The translations under genes were made by a program, and so were the position numbers. From Phocoena phocoena (taxonomy: Eukaryota; Chordata; Mammalia; Artiodactyla; Phocoenidae), in NCBI RefSeq assembly GCF_963924675.1, contig NC_089220.1, positions 115,584,697-115,648,696 on the forward strand: a stretch of 64,000 nucleotides of DNA, in the 5' to 3' direction. The notes beneath the pieces were generated by a model. The model was not told the origin of the DNA, did no database searches, and was given only the letters and a program-made list of their open reading frames with translations. Shown piece by piece: positions 1 through 10,150 of the stretch (the first letter of the stretch is position 1; each line of letters opens with the position of its first letter).

Positions 1-59
1 GATATTGGGGGAATGGAACTAATGACTACCAGTCTCACATACTTTGTCCATTTTTATTG

Positions 60-360
60 TGGCTCCTGTCATTTTCTTGTTGCTTGTTAGAGTTCCTTGT
101 AGGGTCTAGAAGGTATTGCTCCCTCATCAGTTTTCAGTGTTGAAATTATCTTCTCTCTGCCACTGATCTGTTAACTTTGTCTATGGTGTCCTTCACTGAG
201 CAGAAATTCTTTATATTGATGTAGATCAAGTCATCAATTTTTTCCAGATGAAATTTTCTGTGTTGGGGGTCTTGTTTAAGAAATCCTTTCCCATCCCAAG
301 GTCACAAGATGTGATCATGTACTTTCTTCTGTTAACTCCATATTATACTTTTCACATTTA
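60..360 (-). mobile_element. antisense L1 fragment
   Basis: Sequence such as ctgatctgttaactttgtc and gagcagaaattctttat matches the antisense of mammalian L1 ORF2/3' sequence. There is no long open frame. The SINE at 388-728 follows directly. Confidence 0.6.
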
Positions 361-387
361 GATTTTATATATATCTAGAGTTCACAT

Positions 388-728
388 TTATTTATTTATT
401 TATTTATGGCTGCATTGGGTCTTCGTTGCGGTGTGCGGGCTTTCTCTAGTTGCGGCGAGCGGGGGCGACTCTTTGTTGCAGTGCGTGGGCTTCTCATTGT
501 GGTGGCTTCTCTTGTTGCTAAGCACGGGCTCTAGGCGCATGGGCTTCAGTAGCTGTGGCACGCGGTCTCAGTAGTTGTGGCTCATGGGCTCTAGAGCGCA
601 GGCTCAGTAGTTGTGGTGCACGGGCTTAGTTGCTCTGCGGCAGGTGGGATCTTCCCGGATCAGGGCTTGAACCCATGTCCCTTTCATTGGCAGGCGGATT
701 CTCAACCACTGCGCCACCAGGGAAGTCC
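388..728 (-). mobile_element. antisense tRNA-derived SINE, long form
   Basis: Starts with a ttta-type tail (the antisense of its A-rich end), has degenerate internal tgggctct/agtagttgtgg repeats and ends ccaccagggaagtcc, the antisense of the CHR-type start. A short flank match (gttcac) occurs on both sides. It is older and longer than the CHR copies elsewhere in the window. Confidence 0.8.
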
Positions 729-1420
729 AAGCGTTCACTTTTTAAAAGGTGTAGAGATCTTTTATTGTAATCCTCACAATGAGCCAATATTCTCAATATC
801 ATCAACTATAAAATTCATTATTTTTCCACTGATTTCTGATTCCATGTTTATCATATTTCAAGTTCATTAACATCTGTTTCTGTTCCATTGACCTATTTAT
901 TTGTTTCAACTCCAGTTCTACACTACTTTTAGCACTATGGTTTTGTAGAATGTGTTAATATATATTAGGGAGAATCTTTGCTTTTCTTCGAAGTTTTTTT
1001 AGTGATCAGTGATCTTCTATTCTTCGCTGTACATTTCAGAATAAATTTGTAAAGTTTCTAGATTACTTTTGATAGAAATTCTACTAAGAGTATCAATTAA
1101 TTTGAAGGATAATTTACATCTTTGTGATGTTAAAATTTTCCATTTTTAACATAGTATATCTTTCCATATATCCTGGTCTTCATTTATGTCTTTTATTAGG
1201 TATTTAAAGCTTTTCTAGTATATTCTTTGATAGGTTAATTTCTATATATTATATAGTTTCTATTGCTACTGTGAATGGTATCTGAGTTTATATTACATTT
1301 TCTGGTTGTTAATAAATGATGTAGAGGAAGGCTCTTGATTTTTAAATTTTGTTAATATTGCAACTGGGCTTACTAATCTAAAAAATTATCTGATATTCTC
1401 TTGAGTTTTCTCTTCATATG
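729..1420 (-). mobile_element. antisense L1 fragment, AT-rich
   Basis: Text resembling antisense L1 ORF2 (gtatatctttccatatat, tcatttatgtcttttatta, ttgctactgtgaatggtat) with many changes. It probably continues the fragment left of the SINE. No open frame. Confidence 0.55.
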
Positions 1421-2141
1421 ATCACATTTATCATTTGAAAATAATTACATTTTCTTCTCTTCTTCTCCAAACCTTAAATCTCTTTCCTCACTTTTTAATT
1501 TGTATTATTATAATGCTAAGGTTGAATAGTGGTGGGGATATTATTTATCCTTGGCTTGTTCATAATTTTAATACCTTCATTAAGCACGATGGTTTTCGAG
1601 GTGTAAGTTATATTCAGAGAAAATCATAGATCTTCAATGAACTATTTAATCAGTTTTGGTGGACACAGACATTTGCTTCACCTCAGAATCCCCCCTTGTG
1701 CTCCTTTACAACCTCTCCCCTCTCCAGAAGCAACCACTATTCTACTTTTTATAATTATGTTAATTTCGCCTATTCTAGAATTTCATGTGAATGGAATTAT
1801 AGCAGAATGTATTTTTATATGCCTGGTTTCTTTCAATCAGGATAGTATTTTAGAGATTCATCTATGTTGTCACTTGTATCGGTAGTGTGTTCCTTTTTAC
1901 TGCTTAGTAGTATTTCATTGTATGACTATACCACATTTTGTTTATTCTCCTTTTGATGGGCATCTGGGTTATTTCCAGTTTGGGACTATTATGAATAAAA
2001 CTGCTATGAACATTCTTACACAAGGCTTTTTGTGGACATATGTTTTTATTTCTCTAGGAGTGGAATTGTTGAGTCATAGTGTAGTTGCATATATAACTTT
2101 TTAATAAACCACCAGTTTTCCAATGTGATTGTTTCATTTTA

Positions 2142-2361
2142 TTTATTTATTTATTTATTTATTTTTTATTTTTTTATTTTTTTGGCGGTACGCGGGCCTC
2201 TCACTGTTGTGGCCTCTCCTGCTGTGGAGCACAGGCTCTGGACATGCAGGCCCAGTGGCCATGGCCTCCGCGGCCTGTGGGATCCTCCCAGACCAGGGCA
2301 CGAACCCGTGTCCCATGCGTTGGCAGGCGGACTCTCAACCACTGGGCCACCAGGGAAACCC
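2142..2361 (-). mobile_element. antisense CHR-type SINE with 16-bp target duplication
   Basis: T-rich tail, then gcggtacgcgggcctctcac and an end at caccagggaaaccc. The flanks repeat tgattgtttcatttta at 2126-2141 and 2362-2377, a perfect target-site duplication. Confidence 0.92.
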
Positions 2362-2758
2362 TGATTGTTTCATTTTATACTTCCATCAGCAACATGTGAG
2401 AGATCCAGTTGCTCCACATCTTATACAACATTTAGTATTGTAAATTGTTGTAAATCTATTCCATTTTACTTGCTATGTCAGGTATGTATTGTCCTTATTG
2501 TAATGGTGCCTTATTGTAATGGTTTTAATTAGCATTTCCATGATGACTAACCTTTTGAGCCCTTTTTTTTTATCTATGTATTGACCATTTGTATATCTTC
2601 TTTTGTGAAATGTTTGAGTTTTTTGCCAATTTAAAATTTATTGTTGTTGTTTTTATTTTTATCATTGTGTTGCAGGAGTTTTTTATATACTGTGGATACA
2701 AGCCCTTCATCAGATATATGTGTTGTGAATATTACTCTTAATCTGGCTTGTCTATTTT

Positions 2759-2966
2759 TTTTTTTTTTTTTGTGGTACGCGGGTCCACTGTTGTGGCCTC
2801 TCCCATTGCGGAGCACAGGCTCCAGAAGCGCAGGCTCAGCGGCCATGGCTCACAGGCCCAGCCGCTCCACGGCATGTGAGATCTTCCCGGACCGGGACCG
2901 GGGCACGAACCCGTGTCCCCTGCATCGGCAGGTGGACTCTCAGCCACTGCGCCACCAGGGAAGCCC
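2759..2966 (-). mobile_element. antisense CHR-type SINE
   Basis: Poly(T), then gtggtacgcgggtcc and an end at ccaccagggaagccc. Flanks tgtctatttt (2749-2758) and tgcctatttt (2967-2976) are a target duplication with one mismatch. Confidence 0.9.
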
Positions 2967-3955
2967 TGCCTATTTTCTTGATGGTGCTTTCTGATGAACA
3001 GAAATTTTTAATTTTGATGAAATCCAACTAATTAGTCTTTTTTTTTTAATGGTTTATACTTTCTGAATCCTCCCTGAGAAATCTTTGCCTACTCAGAGGT
3101 CACAAAAATATTCTCCTAGTACTTCAAATAGCTTTATTATTTTAGCTCTTATGTTTCAGCCTGTGATCCTTCTCAAATTGGTTTTTGTGTATAGTGTGAG
3201 GTAGGGGTTGAGGTCCTTTATTTCTCATATGGATATTCAATTTTTCCAGCACCATTAATTGAGGATATTTTCCTTTCTCCATTGAATTTCTTTGACATTT
3301 TAATCAAAAAATCATTTGACTGTATATATGTGGGTCTATATCTGGACTCCCTATTTGATTTGTTGGTTTATTTGACTATCCTTCCTCCAATAGTACATTA
3401 TCTTGGCTGCAGTTTTGGTTTGGATTTTTTTGATCTGAAAAATGTCATTATTTTGCTTTCATATCTTGAAGAGATAGAATTATGATAGAATTATTTTTGC
3501 TTGAGATAGAATTATGTTTGCAGTCTTTTTTTTCTTTCAGCACCTTAAAATGTCATTCAATTTCCACAGCTTCCAAAATTTTGATGCAAAATTATCAAAT
3601 CTTATTGTTGCTCCTTTGAAAGTACATATGTGTCCTTATTCTCAGGCTGCTTTTTGCTTCTTAGCTTTGGTGTTCAGCTATTTGATTATTAAGTGTTTAG
3701 GCGTTATTTTCTTTGTATCTATCCAATTTGTATCTATGCTTTCACCAAGCATCTTGAATCTGTACATTGATATCTTTGATCAGTTTTGGAAAGTTCTTAA
3801 TCTTTCTTTCTTCCAGCTTTGCTTCTATCTCATTCTCTCTCTCCTCTCTGCTTGGACTCCAATTGCACATAAACCTTTGATCGTGTCTCACATGTCTTTT
3901 GTGCTCTCTTCTTTCCATTCTTTTTTCTCTGTGGGCTTCAGCTTGGATAATTTAT

Positions 3956-4360
3956 TCTTTTATTTAAAAAAAAATTATTTAGGGCTTCCCTGGTGGCGCA
4001 GTGGTTGAGAGTCCGCCTGCTGATGCAGGGGACACATGTTTGTGCCCTGGTCTGGGAAGATCCCACATGCCGCGGAGCGGCTGGGCCCATGAGCCATGGC
4101 CGCTGAGCCTGTGCATCCGGAGCCTGTGCTCCACAATGGGAGAGGCCACAACAGTGAGAGGCCCGCGTACTGCAAAAGGAAAAAAAAAAAATTATTTATT
4201 TGGTTGGGCCAGGTCTTAGCTGCAGCATATGGGATCTTCACTGTGGCATGCAGGATCTTTAGTTGTGGCATGTGGGCTCTAGTTCCCTGACCAGGGATCA
4301 AACCTGGGCCCCCTGCATTGGGAGCACAGAGTCTTAACCACTGGACCACCAGGGAAGTCC
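3956..4360 (-). mobile_element. older antisense tRNA SINE, interrupted by a younger one
   Basis: The body lies at 4199-4360 and ends ggaccaccagggaagtcc. Target duplications cagcttggataatttat (3939-3955) and cagtttggataatttat (4361-4377) lie outside the younger SINE, so the younger copy went into this one's T/A-rich tail. Confidence 0.88.
3982..4182 (+). mobile_element. CHR-type SINE inserted in an older SINE
   Basis: Starts gggcttccctggtggcgcag and ends in an A-rich tail. The flanks repeat aaaaaaaaattattta at 3966-3981 and 4183-4198. It is on the opposite strand to its host SINE. Confidence 0.92.
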
Positions 4361-4590
4361 CAGTTTGGATAATTTATATTGACCTTTGGGTTTACCAATT
4401 CTGTCTGTTGCTTTTAAACCCATCCAGTGAATTTGTAATTTCAGATATTGTACTTTGCAGTTCCAGAAAATCCATTTGATATTTTTATAGATTACAATTA
4501 TCTGCTCAAGTATTCTTTTTAACAATTTTGTCATATTTTCCATTTTCCTCTTTAACATACTTGTAATAGGTATTTAAAATGCCTTGTCTG

Positions 4591-4817
4591 GGGCTTCCCT
4601 GGTGGCACAGTGGTTGAGAGTCCGCCTGCCGATGCAGGGGACACGGGTTCGTGCCCCGGTCTGGGAAGATCCCACATGCCGCGGAGCGGCTGGGCCCATG
4701 AGCCATGGACGCTGAGCCTGCACGTCCAGAGCCTGTGCTCTGCAATGGGAGGGGCCACAACAGTGAGAGGCCCGCGTACCTGCAAAAAACGAAACAAAAC
4801 AAAACAAACAAACAAAC
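4591..4817 (+). mobile_element. CHR-type SINE with 15-bp target duplication
   Basis: Starts gggcttccctggtggcac, has the B box gggttcgtgcccc and ends with a caaa-type tail. Flanks aaaatgccttgtctg (4576-4590) and aaaatgctttgtctg (4818-4832) differ at one base. Confidence 0.93.
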
Positions 4818-4832
4818 AAAATGCTTTGTCTG

Positions 4833-4965
4833 AGGCAATAGAAATAAAAGCAAAAATAAACAAATGGGGCCTAATCAAACTTACAAGCTTTTGCACAGCA
4901 AAGGAAACCATAAAAAAACAAAAACAAAAAGACAACCTATGGAATGGGAGATGATTAGAAATGCA
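4833..4965 (+). mobile_element. L1 ORF2 fragment
   Basis: A 130-base sense piece with L1 text aatagaaataaaagcaaaa, gggcctaatcaaactta and gcacagcaaaggaaaccat. It directly follows the SINE at 4591-4817 and is on the opposite strand to the L1 pieces to its left. Confidence 0.75.
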
Positions 4966-5920
4966 ATGTGATTAGAAAATGATCTAGATTGAGGTTGGGT
5001 TGTAGTTCTTTTTGACTCAGTCTCCCTCTGGTTTGGTTGAGAGCTAGTCAAGTGTCTACTTCCTTAACCATAAGGCACCATAGGAAATTCATTTATGCCT
5101 TTCAGATGTTTGAACTTAGCTCTTTAGCCTCCCAACCAATACAGCTTCAAAATTTGGCAAATATCATGAGAGGGAGGGGACCAGCTATGTGTTTAACACA
5201 AACCTTCTTCCCTCTAGCAGGACTTTGTCTCCTAAGTACTGTGAGTCTGTGGGAAATTTCACTTTGTCACTCTGCCCTATTACACACACCTCCCCGCAGC
5301 CTCCTGTGCCACTCAAGCACATAGCAAATGTTCTGTGAAAGAAGACTGCCTATGCTTGAGGGTTCTTTTCAATCAGAGGCCCCGTATCTTTAACTATGGA
5401 AAATAATTGGACATTGTATTTTAAGATACTTTATCTTCTGTTTCTTTTTCTTTTTCTGAGACTCCAGTTAAATTCATGTCATCCACTCCACTTTTGTCAT
5501 CCATACCTCTTAACTTTTCTTTATCTTTTCCATATCTATATCCTTCCTGATATTTTTTATGTTGGTTTTTGTCCTCTGCCTAATCTTCCAACTCTCTCAT
5601 CTGTTCTTGGACTGAATACATTCTGCTATTTACCCCCATCTACCGAGTTACTTGTTTCAATGATTATATTTGTCATTCCCAACATTTCTAGTTTTTTTTT
5701 ATAATTGCTTTTGTTGCTTTATATTTACAATGTCCTCCCTTATGTCTTGAAGGGAGACACGTATTGTCCTTAATGTAAATTCTTCTTCTGCCCAGTCTGT
5801 TCACCTCACTTCCGCTATAGTCATTCTTTTGTTGGTTATTTTTGGCTCTGAGCTCATGTTCCCTTGGAAGTGTCAGCTCTCTTGACCAATAATGTGTACT
5901 TTGGGAGAAGGAGTGAGATT

Positions 5921-5971
5921 AAAGACCGGGTTCCACAAAAAAAAAAAAAAAAAAAAAAAGACCGGGTTCCA
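5921..5971 (+). mobile_element. poly(A)-only insertion flanked by target duplication
   Basis: The 15-mer aaagaccgggttcca occurs at 5921-5935 and again at 5957-5971, separated only by one C and a run of 20 A (5936-5956). Preceding bases are tt, so the site is TT|AAAG, the usual L1 endonuclease target. This fits an L1-driven insertion so 5'-truncated that only the tail remains. Confidence 0.85.
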
Positions 5972-7739
5972 GCTTTGGCTCTTCCTGGTGAACTTATGAG
6001 GGGAGTGCCTCAGGGTGTAGAGCCTCTGAGCATCTGTTCCCTGTTTGTCAATGACCACAGAGAAGCCAGAGAACCCTGCCTTCCAGGGAACATCTCTGAG
6101 CTTTGTCCTAGTCGCTCCTCTTTTCTAAGAGCTGCCTCGCTCTGTGTAGTCATTTATCCCAATCAAGGTGTGGAAGGAGAGACTGCTCAGTGGCTGGCTG
6201 GCTGCCTGCCTTTGTTTGTTGAATCTATTTCTCATCCTAGCTGGCTCCAGAACTGCCTTGAGGTTACCTTGCCATTTCCAGCTGGTGCTATGTTGATGTT
6301 TTCTGCCCACAGACGTGAAAGGGCAGGCTACCATATATCTGGAGAATTGTGGAGGAGAGAAAATCCACAACTAGAAAGCCTTCCCCCAGATTCTCATCCA
6401 TCCATGATATCTGACTTTCTCCACCTCTGATCTGCAGTATTCTCCCAGACTGGGATCCGTCTGGCTTCTGTTTCTCCAGAGTTAGGTTCTGGGATACATC
6501 ACCCGTCTCTCACTAATACAGTGTCTTCGGGGTTGAGTTTGGGGGAGGGAATCTTCAGTCTATTTAATTCAGCATCAAGATGGGACTCTGAAACCTCCAT
6601 CTGCTTTTCATTATCTAGAAATTTCCCAGGATTTCTGGCCTGCCAATGGCTCTTCATCTTATTTCCTATTTCTGTTACGTATTGGTTATTTAAAACATTG
6701 ATTATATATCTGTTCTGTCATTTCAAATGCAAGACCGTGTTCTGAAAGCCTTCCTCCTCTTCTTTTGAAGGATCTCCTACTTGGTAAGAAGCTGGGGTCT
6801 CATCTTCCTTCTCCCTAGCTTTTCTGTCTGTAACACGGGAGCAAACGGACTAGACAGTGTTTGAGGGCCTTCCTCCTCTCATGTGCTATGACTCCAAGGA
6901 TTGGGCCCAGCTGTTGTTTGGCTCGTTTTCTTCTTTACATTCCACATTAGTTCAAAAATGTGGGTGGAGGTGCCACCTTCTCCCTGACCTCATTCTGGTC
7001 ACGAGTAGTCAGAGAACAAAATGGAGAGCCGAGAAATTAATACAGTTTCCTGTTAGAAGAAAAGCATAAACCATCTACAAAAACAATTCCAAAAATGAGC
7101 AGCTGAGCTAGGTGAACAGAGGACTATCCTGAGAAATGTGAACCTGGTGGCAGGGGCTGTGGTATATGGAGTGGGGGATAATTTAAGGATTTCTTATCAT
7201 TCCCAAAGCAAAAGCAGACTTCCAAATTACTTTTATCTTGTTCTCTGGTCTTTCAAAGGCCCTGTCACCCCCAGGAGCTGCTAATGACCAATGTGAGATC
7301 ATAACCTCCTAGGAGATAAGGGTGTCTCTGTGTGGCCTATGATGCCAGAGAACAGGGTGGTAACCTGAATGACCTCCAAGTATCTCACCTATCAAATACT
7401 CTGCGGTGTCTCTTTGTAGGGGCAGAGACCATGAATACTTCTGGGAAGAGCTAAAATCCACTTTCACTCTGAGAAGGCTTGGGGGAGTTGGAAAGAGCAC
7501 CAGGATGCTCACTGTCTCTTAAATCTAACCTTGGACTTGTATTTGATTATTCAGCCCGTGGTCCCTGCCCATAAAGACCTGAGTCTGACAGCTCTAGAAG
7601 TGAGAGGGATAGGGTGGTGGTATGGCCTTTGAGGTCCAAGAATGAGGCATGGGCACTGTGCCATCCAAAGCACTCCTTGCCATCCATGATTTTAGGCATC
7701 ATAAGGCCGTAGACTATTGATCAAGGACCTCAGCTCAAG

Positions 7740-7865
7740 CCTCACATACATATGGGAAACTCAGGCTAAGAGAGGTCAGAGACTTGCTTGATGTCACATA
7801 GTGAGTCAACAGCTGACTTAGAACCCAAGGCCTCTTATTCCCATGCAGGAGTCTAGTACCTGTAC
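7740..7865 (-). repeat. MIR-like SINE relic, antisense
   Basis: The order ggctaagagaggtcagagac, ttgatgtcacatagtgagt and cttagaacccaaggcc is the antisense of the MIR middle region. Confidence 0.6.
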
Positions 7866-9104
7866 CCAGGTTCCTCAGGTAAGTTCCTGAAACTTCTCAG
7901 ACCCCACTGAGTTTGAGGGATACCCTGGGTCAGGCATAGAGCAAGGGCTAATTAAACATGTATTACTACTAATAGTACGGTGGATGCTGTGGTGTGCTCC
8001 TGGGATCCCACTTCGTGACTGAAGAACTTGTTCCCCCAGCTTCCAGCAGTACTGCAGGAAGATGTCTCTCAGCTGTAAGTCTTCTTTGGAAACTACTTCT
8101 GCCAAAGAAAGTAACCTGGATCAGGCCATTCCCCCTTCCCAGGAGACCCACATCCAATGGTGGAACAGTGCTTGGGTACAAAAGGCCAGCCCTGACTCCA
8201 ACACAGGACAATGTTAAGAGGTCATCCCAGCTTCAGAGTGCCCCATGGGGTTGGCTCAGGCCATTCCTGCAACTGTATTGTGGCCCGAAGTCTCACTCTG
8301 CCCATTTCTTTTCTTCCTAAGGCGTTGAGCCCAAGAGCATCCCTAATAAACTTCCTGCATCCTAATCTCCATCTTCGAGTCTGCTTCCCAGTAACCTGTA
8401 CTGACACACTTGGGTTGAATTACAGTCATGAGGAAGCTAGACCTTAGGAAGGAGCTGGGGTCAGGTGGCTTCAGTCATGGAGCAGAAGCCCTGAAAAGAG
8501 ATGGCTCAGGAGGTAGGGCACAGACTCTGAACCTGGAGACCCAGATTCCTGCCTCCACAGAGCAGCTATCTGCCCTACTGTGATCTTGCCTGCAACCCCC
8601 CAAACAGATGGGGGGAAGAGGACATGCGATTATTGCTGTTCCAAATTGTGATCTTTCATGACTATTTAAAAACCATGCTGTGTGTCCCAGAAGATCAATC
8701 TCTCTCATTCTCATTGCCTCTAACCCAAATCTTTACTCTTTTCTCAGGCTCCATCCACTTACTTTTCTTGCTCTTAGCAGATGATCCTGCCTTCTACTTC
8801 ACAGGAAAAAAAAATGAAGCCTGTGGTGGGGCCTCCATTGATTTCCCATCTCTCATCCTTATTACCCCATCATCAGCTCCTTCCCTCCAGCCCAAGGAAG
8901 GAGTGGGTCTCCTAGGCTCCGAATCCTGTGCCTTTCTGCCTTCTCAGAGATCGCTATGTGCCAAGTATCATACCTCTTCTCCCTCATGGGACTTCTTCTC
9001 TCTTGGTACCTTCCCACAGGCACATAAACATGCTCAGGTCTCTCAAGTCTTGAAAAAACTGCAATCTTTTCTCATCCATGTGTTCTTCAACTACTGGTCC
9101 TTCC

Positions 9105-10150
9105 ATTCACCCATCCATTCACTCAACAAACTTTAATTGAACACCTACTATGTGTCAGGCACTATTCTGGGTGCAGGAATACAGCAGCAAACAAAAGAAA
9201 ATCCTGATTCTCATGGAAATTATATTCTATGGGGGGAGATAGAAAATAAATGTGTAAATGCATATAGAAAATAAATGTGTAAATGAGTAATATTATAATA
9301 TTGTCAGAAGGTAAATAAATGCTAAGTGGAAAAAATCAAGCAGAGTAAAGGAATTAAAGAATGACTGGGGATGGGGGATTGGTGGATATCATTTTATATA
9401 GGGTGGTCAAGGAAGGCCTCCCTGGTAAGGTAACATTTGAACAGAGACCTGAGGAAGTAAAGGAATGAGTTATATGGACATCTGGGGGAAGAATGTCCCG
9501 GTCAGGGGGAATAGTAAATGTAAAGGTTCTGAGGCAAACATACCTTGTGTGTTCAAGGAACAGCAAGGAAAGGTTGATGGAGTAAAGGAAGCAACAGGGA
9601 ACATGGTAGGAGATGAGATCAGAAGGATAGCAGGGAGCCAAGTCATGTAGGACTTTGTAGGTCAACATAAAGACTCAGCTTTTACCCTGGAGAATTCTAA
9701 GCAGAGGAATGACTTAATTTGCCTGTGCTTAAAAGGATTACTCTAGCTTCTGTACTGAAAATAAACTACAGAGAGAAAGATAGAAGCAAAGAGACCAATT
9801 AGGAGGCTATTGCAATACAGGCAAGTGATGGAGATGGGTGGTAGCAGTGGAGATGGAGAGAGTTCATGTGGTCTGAAGGTAGGTCCAGTAGGATTGGTGA
9901 TATGGGGTGTGCATGAAAGAGAAAAATTAAGGATGACTGCAAGATTTTTAGCCCGAGCTACTGGAAGAATTGCTGTCACCTGAGGTGCAGATGGCTGCAG
10001 GAGAAATGGTTTGTTTTTGTTTTGTTTTCTTTTGTTTCATTGGCAATGGGGAGCGGGGGGAATGGAAATCATGATTCTTATTGGAGACAAATGGAGATGT
10101 CAAGTAGGCAGTTGGAAATATAGAATTCAAAACACAATCCAAGCTGGAGA
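9105..10150 (+). repeat. long copy of an ancient interspersed repeat, family not assigned
   Basis: Begins ccattcactcaacaaacttt...acacctactatgtgtcaggcac, continues through gtggtcaaggaaggcctccctgg, aacagagacctgaggaagta, gaggcaaacataccttgtg and cattacaatacaggcaagtga-like text. This is a common old mammalian repeat; I do not trust my memory of its family name. Pieces of the same sequence recur at 23280-23480, 23570-23830, 24210-24640, 40880-41110, 56440-56530 and 61795-61990. Confidence 0.75.

Larger units (their letters stand above)
1640..3420 (-). mobile_element. antisense L1, split by two SINEs
   Basis: From the L1 3' region (accactattctac..., tatggatataccac-like text around 1900) through cttccatcagcaacatgtgag (about 2380), tgccaatttaaaatttatt and ggatacaagcccttcatcag (about 2695) to the intact-looking antisense ORF2 text ccagcaccattaattgagga (about 3246). 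Two CHR SINEs (2142-2361 and 2759-2966) are inserted in it. Frames are broken throughout. Confidence 0.7.
4970..9100. other. intergenic, no gene seen
   Basis: Contains a tail-only retroinsertion (5921-5971) and an antisense MIR-like piece (about 7740-7860). Around 8320-8400, aataaacttcctgcatcctaa resembles the end of an old LTR or DNA repeat that I cannot name. Open frames here are short, overlap on both strands and match nothing I know. Confidence 0.7.

Noticed and set aside
8624..9136. A 170-codon open frame on the + strand
   Set aside because: Its right end runs into the old interspersed repeat at 9105, and the peptide shows no domain or family resemblance.
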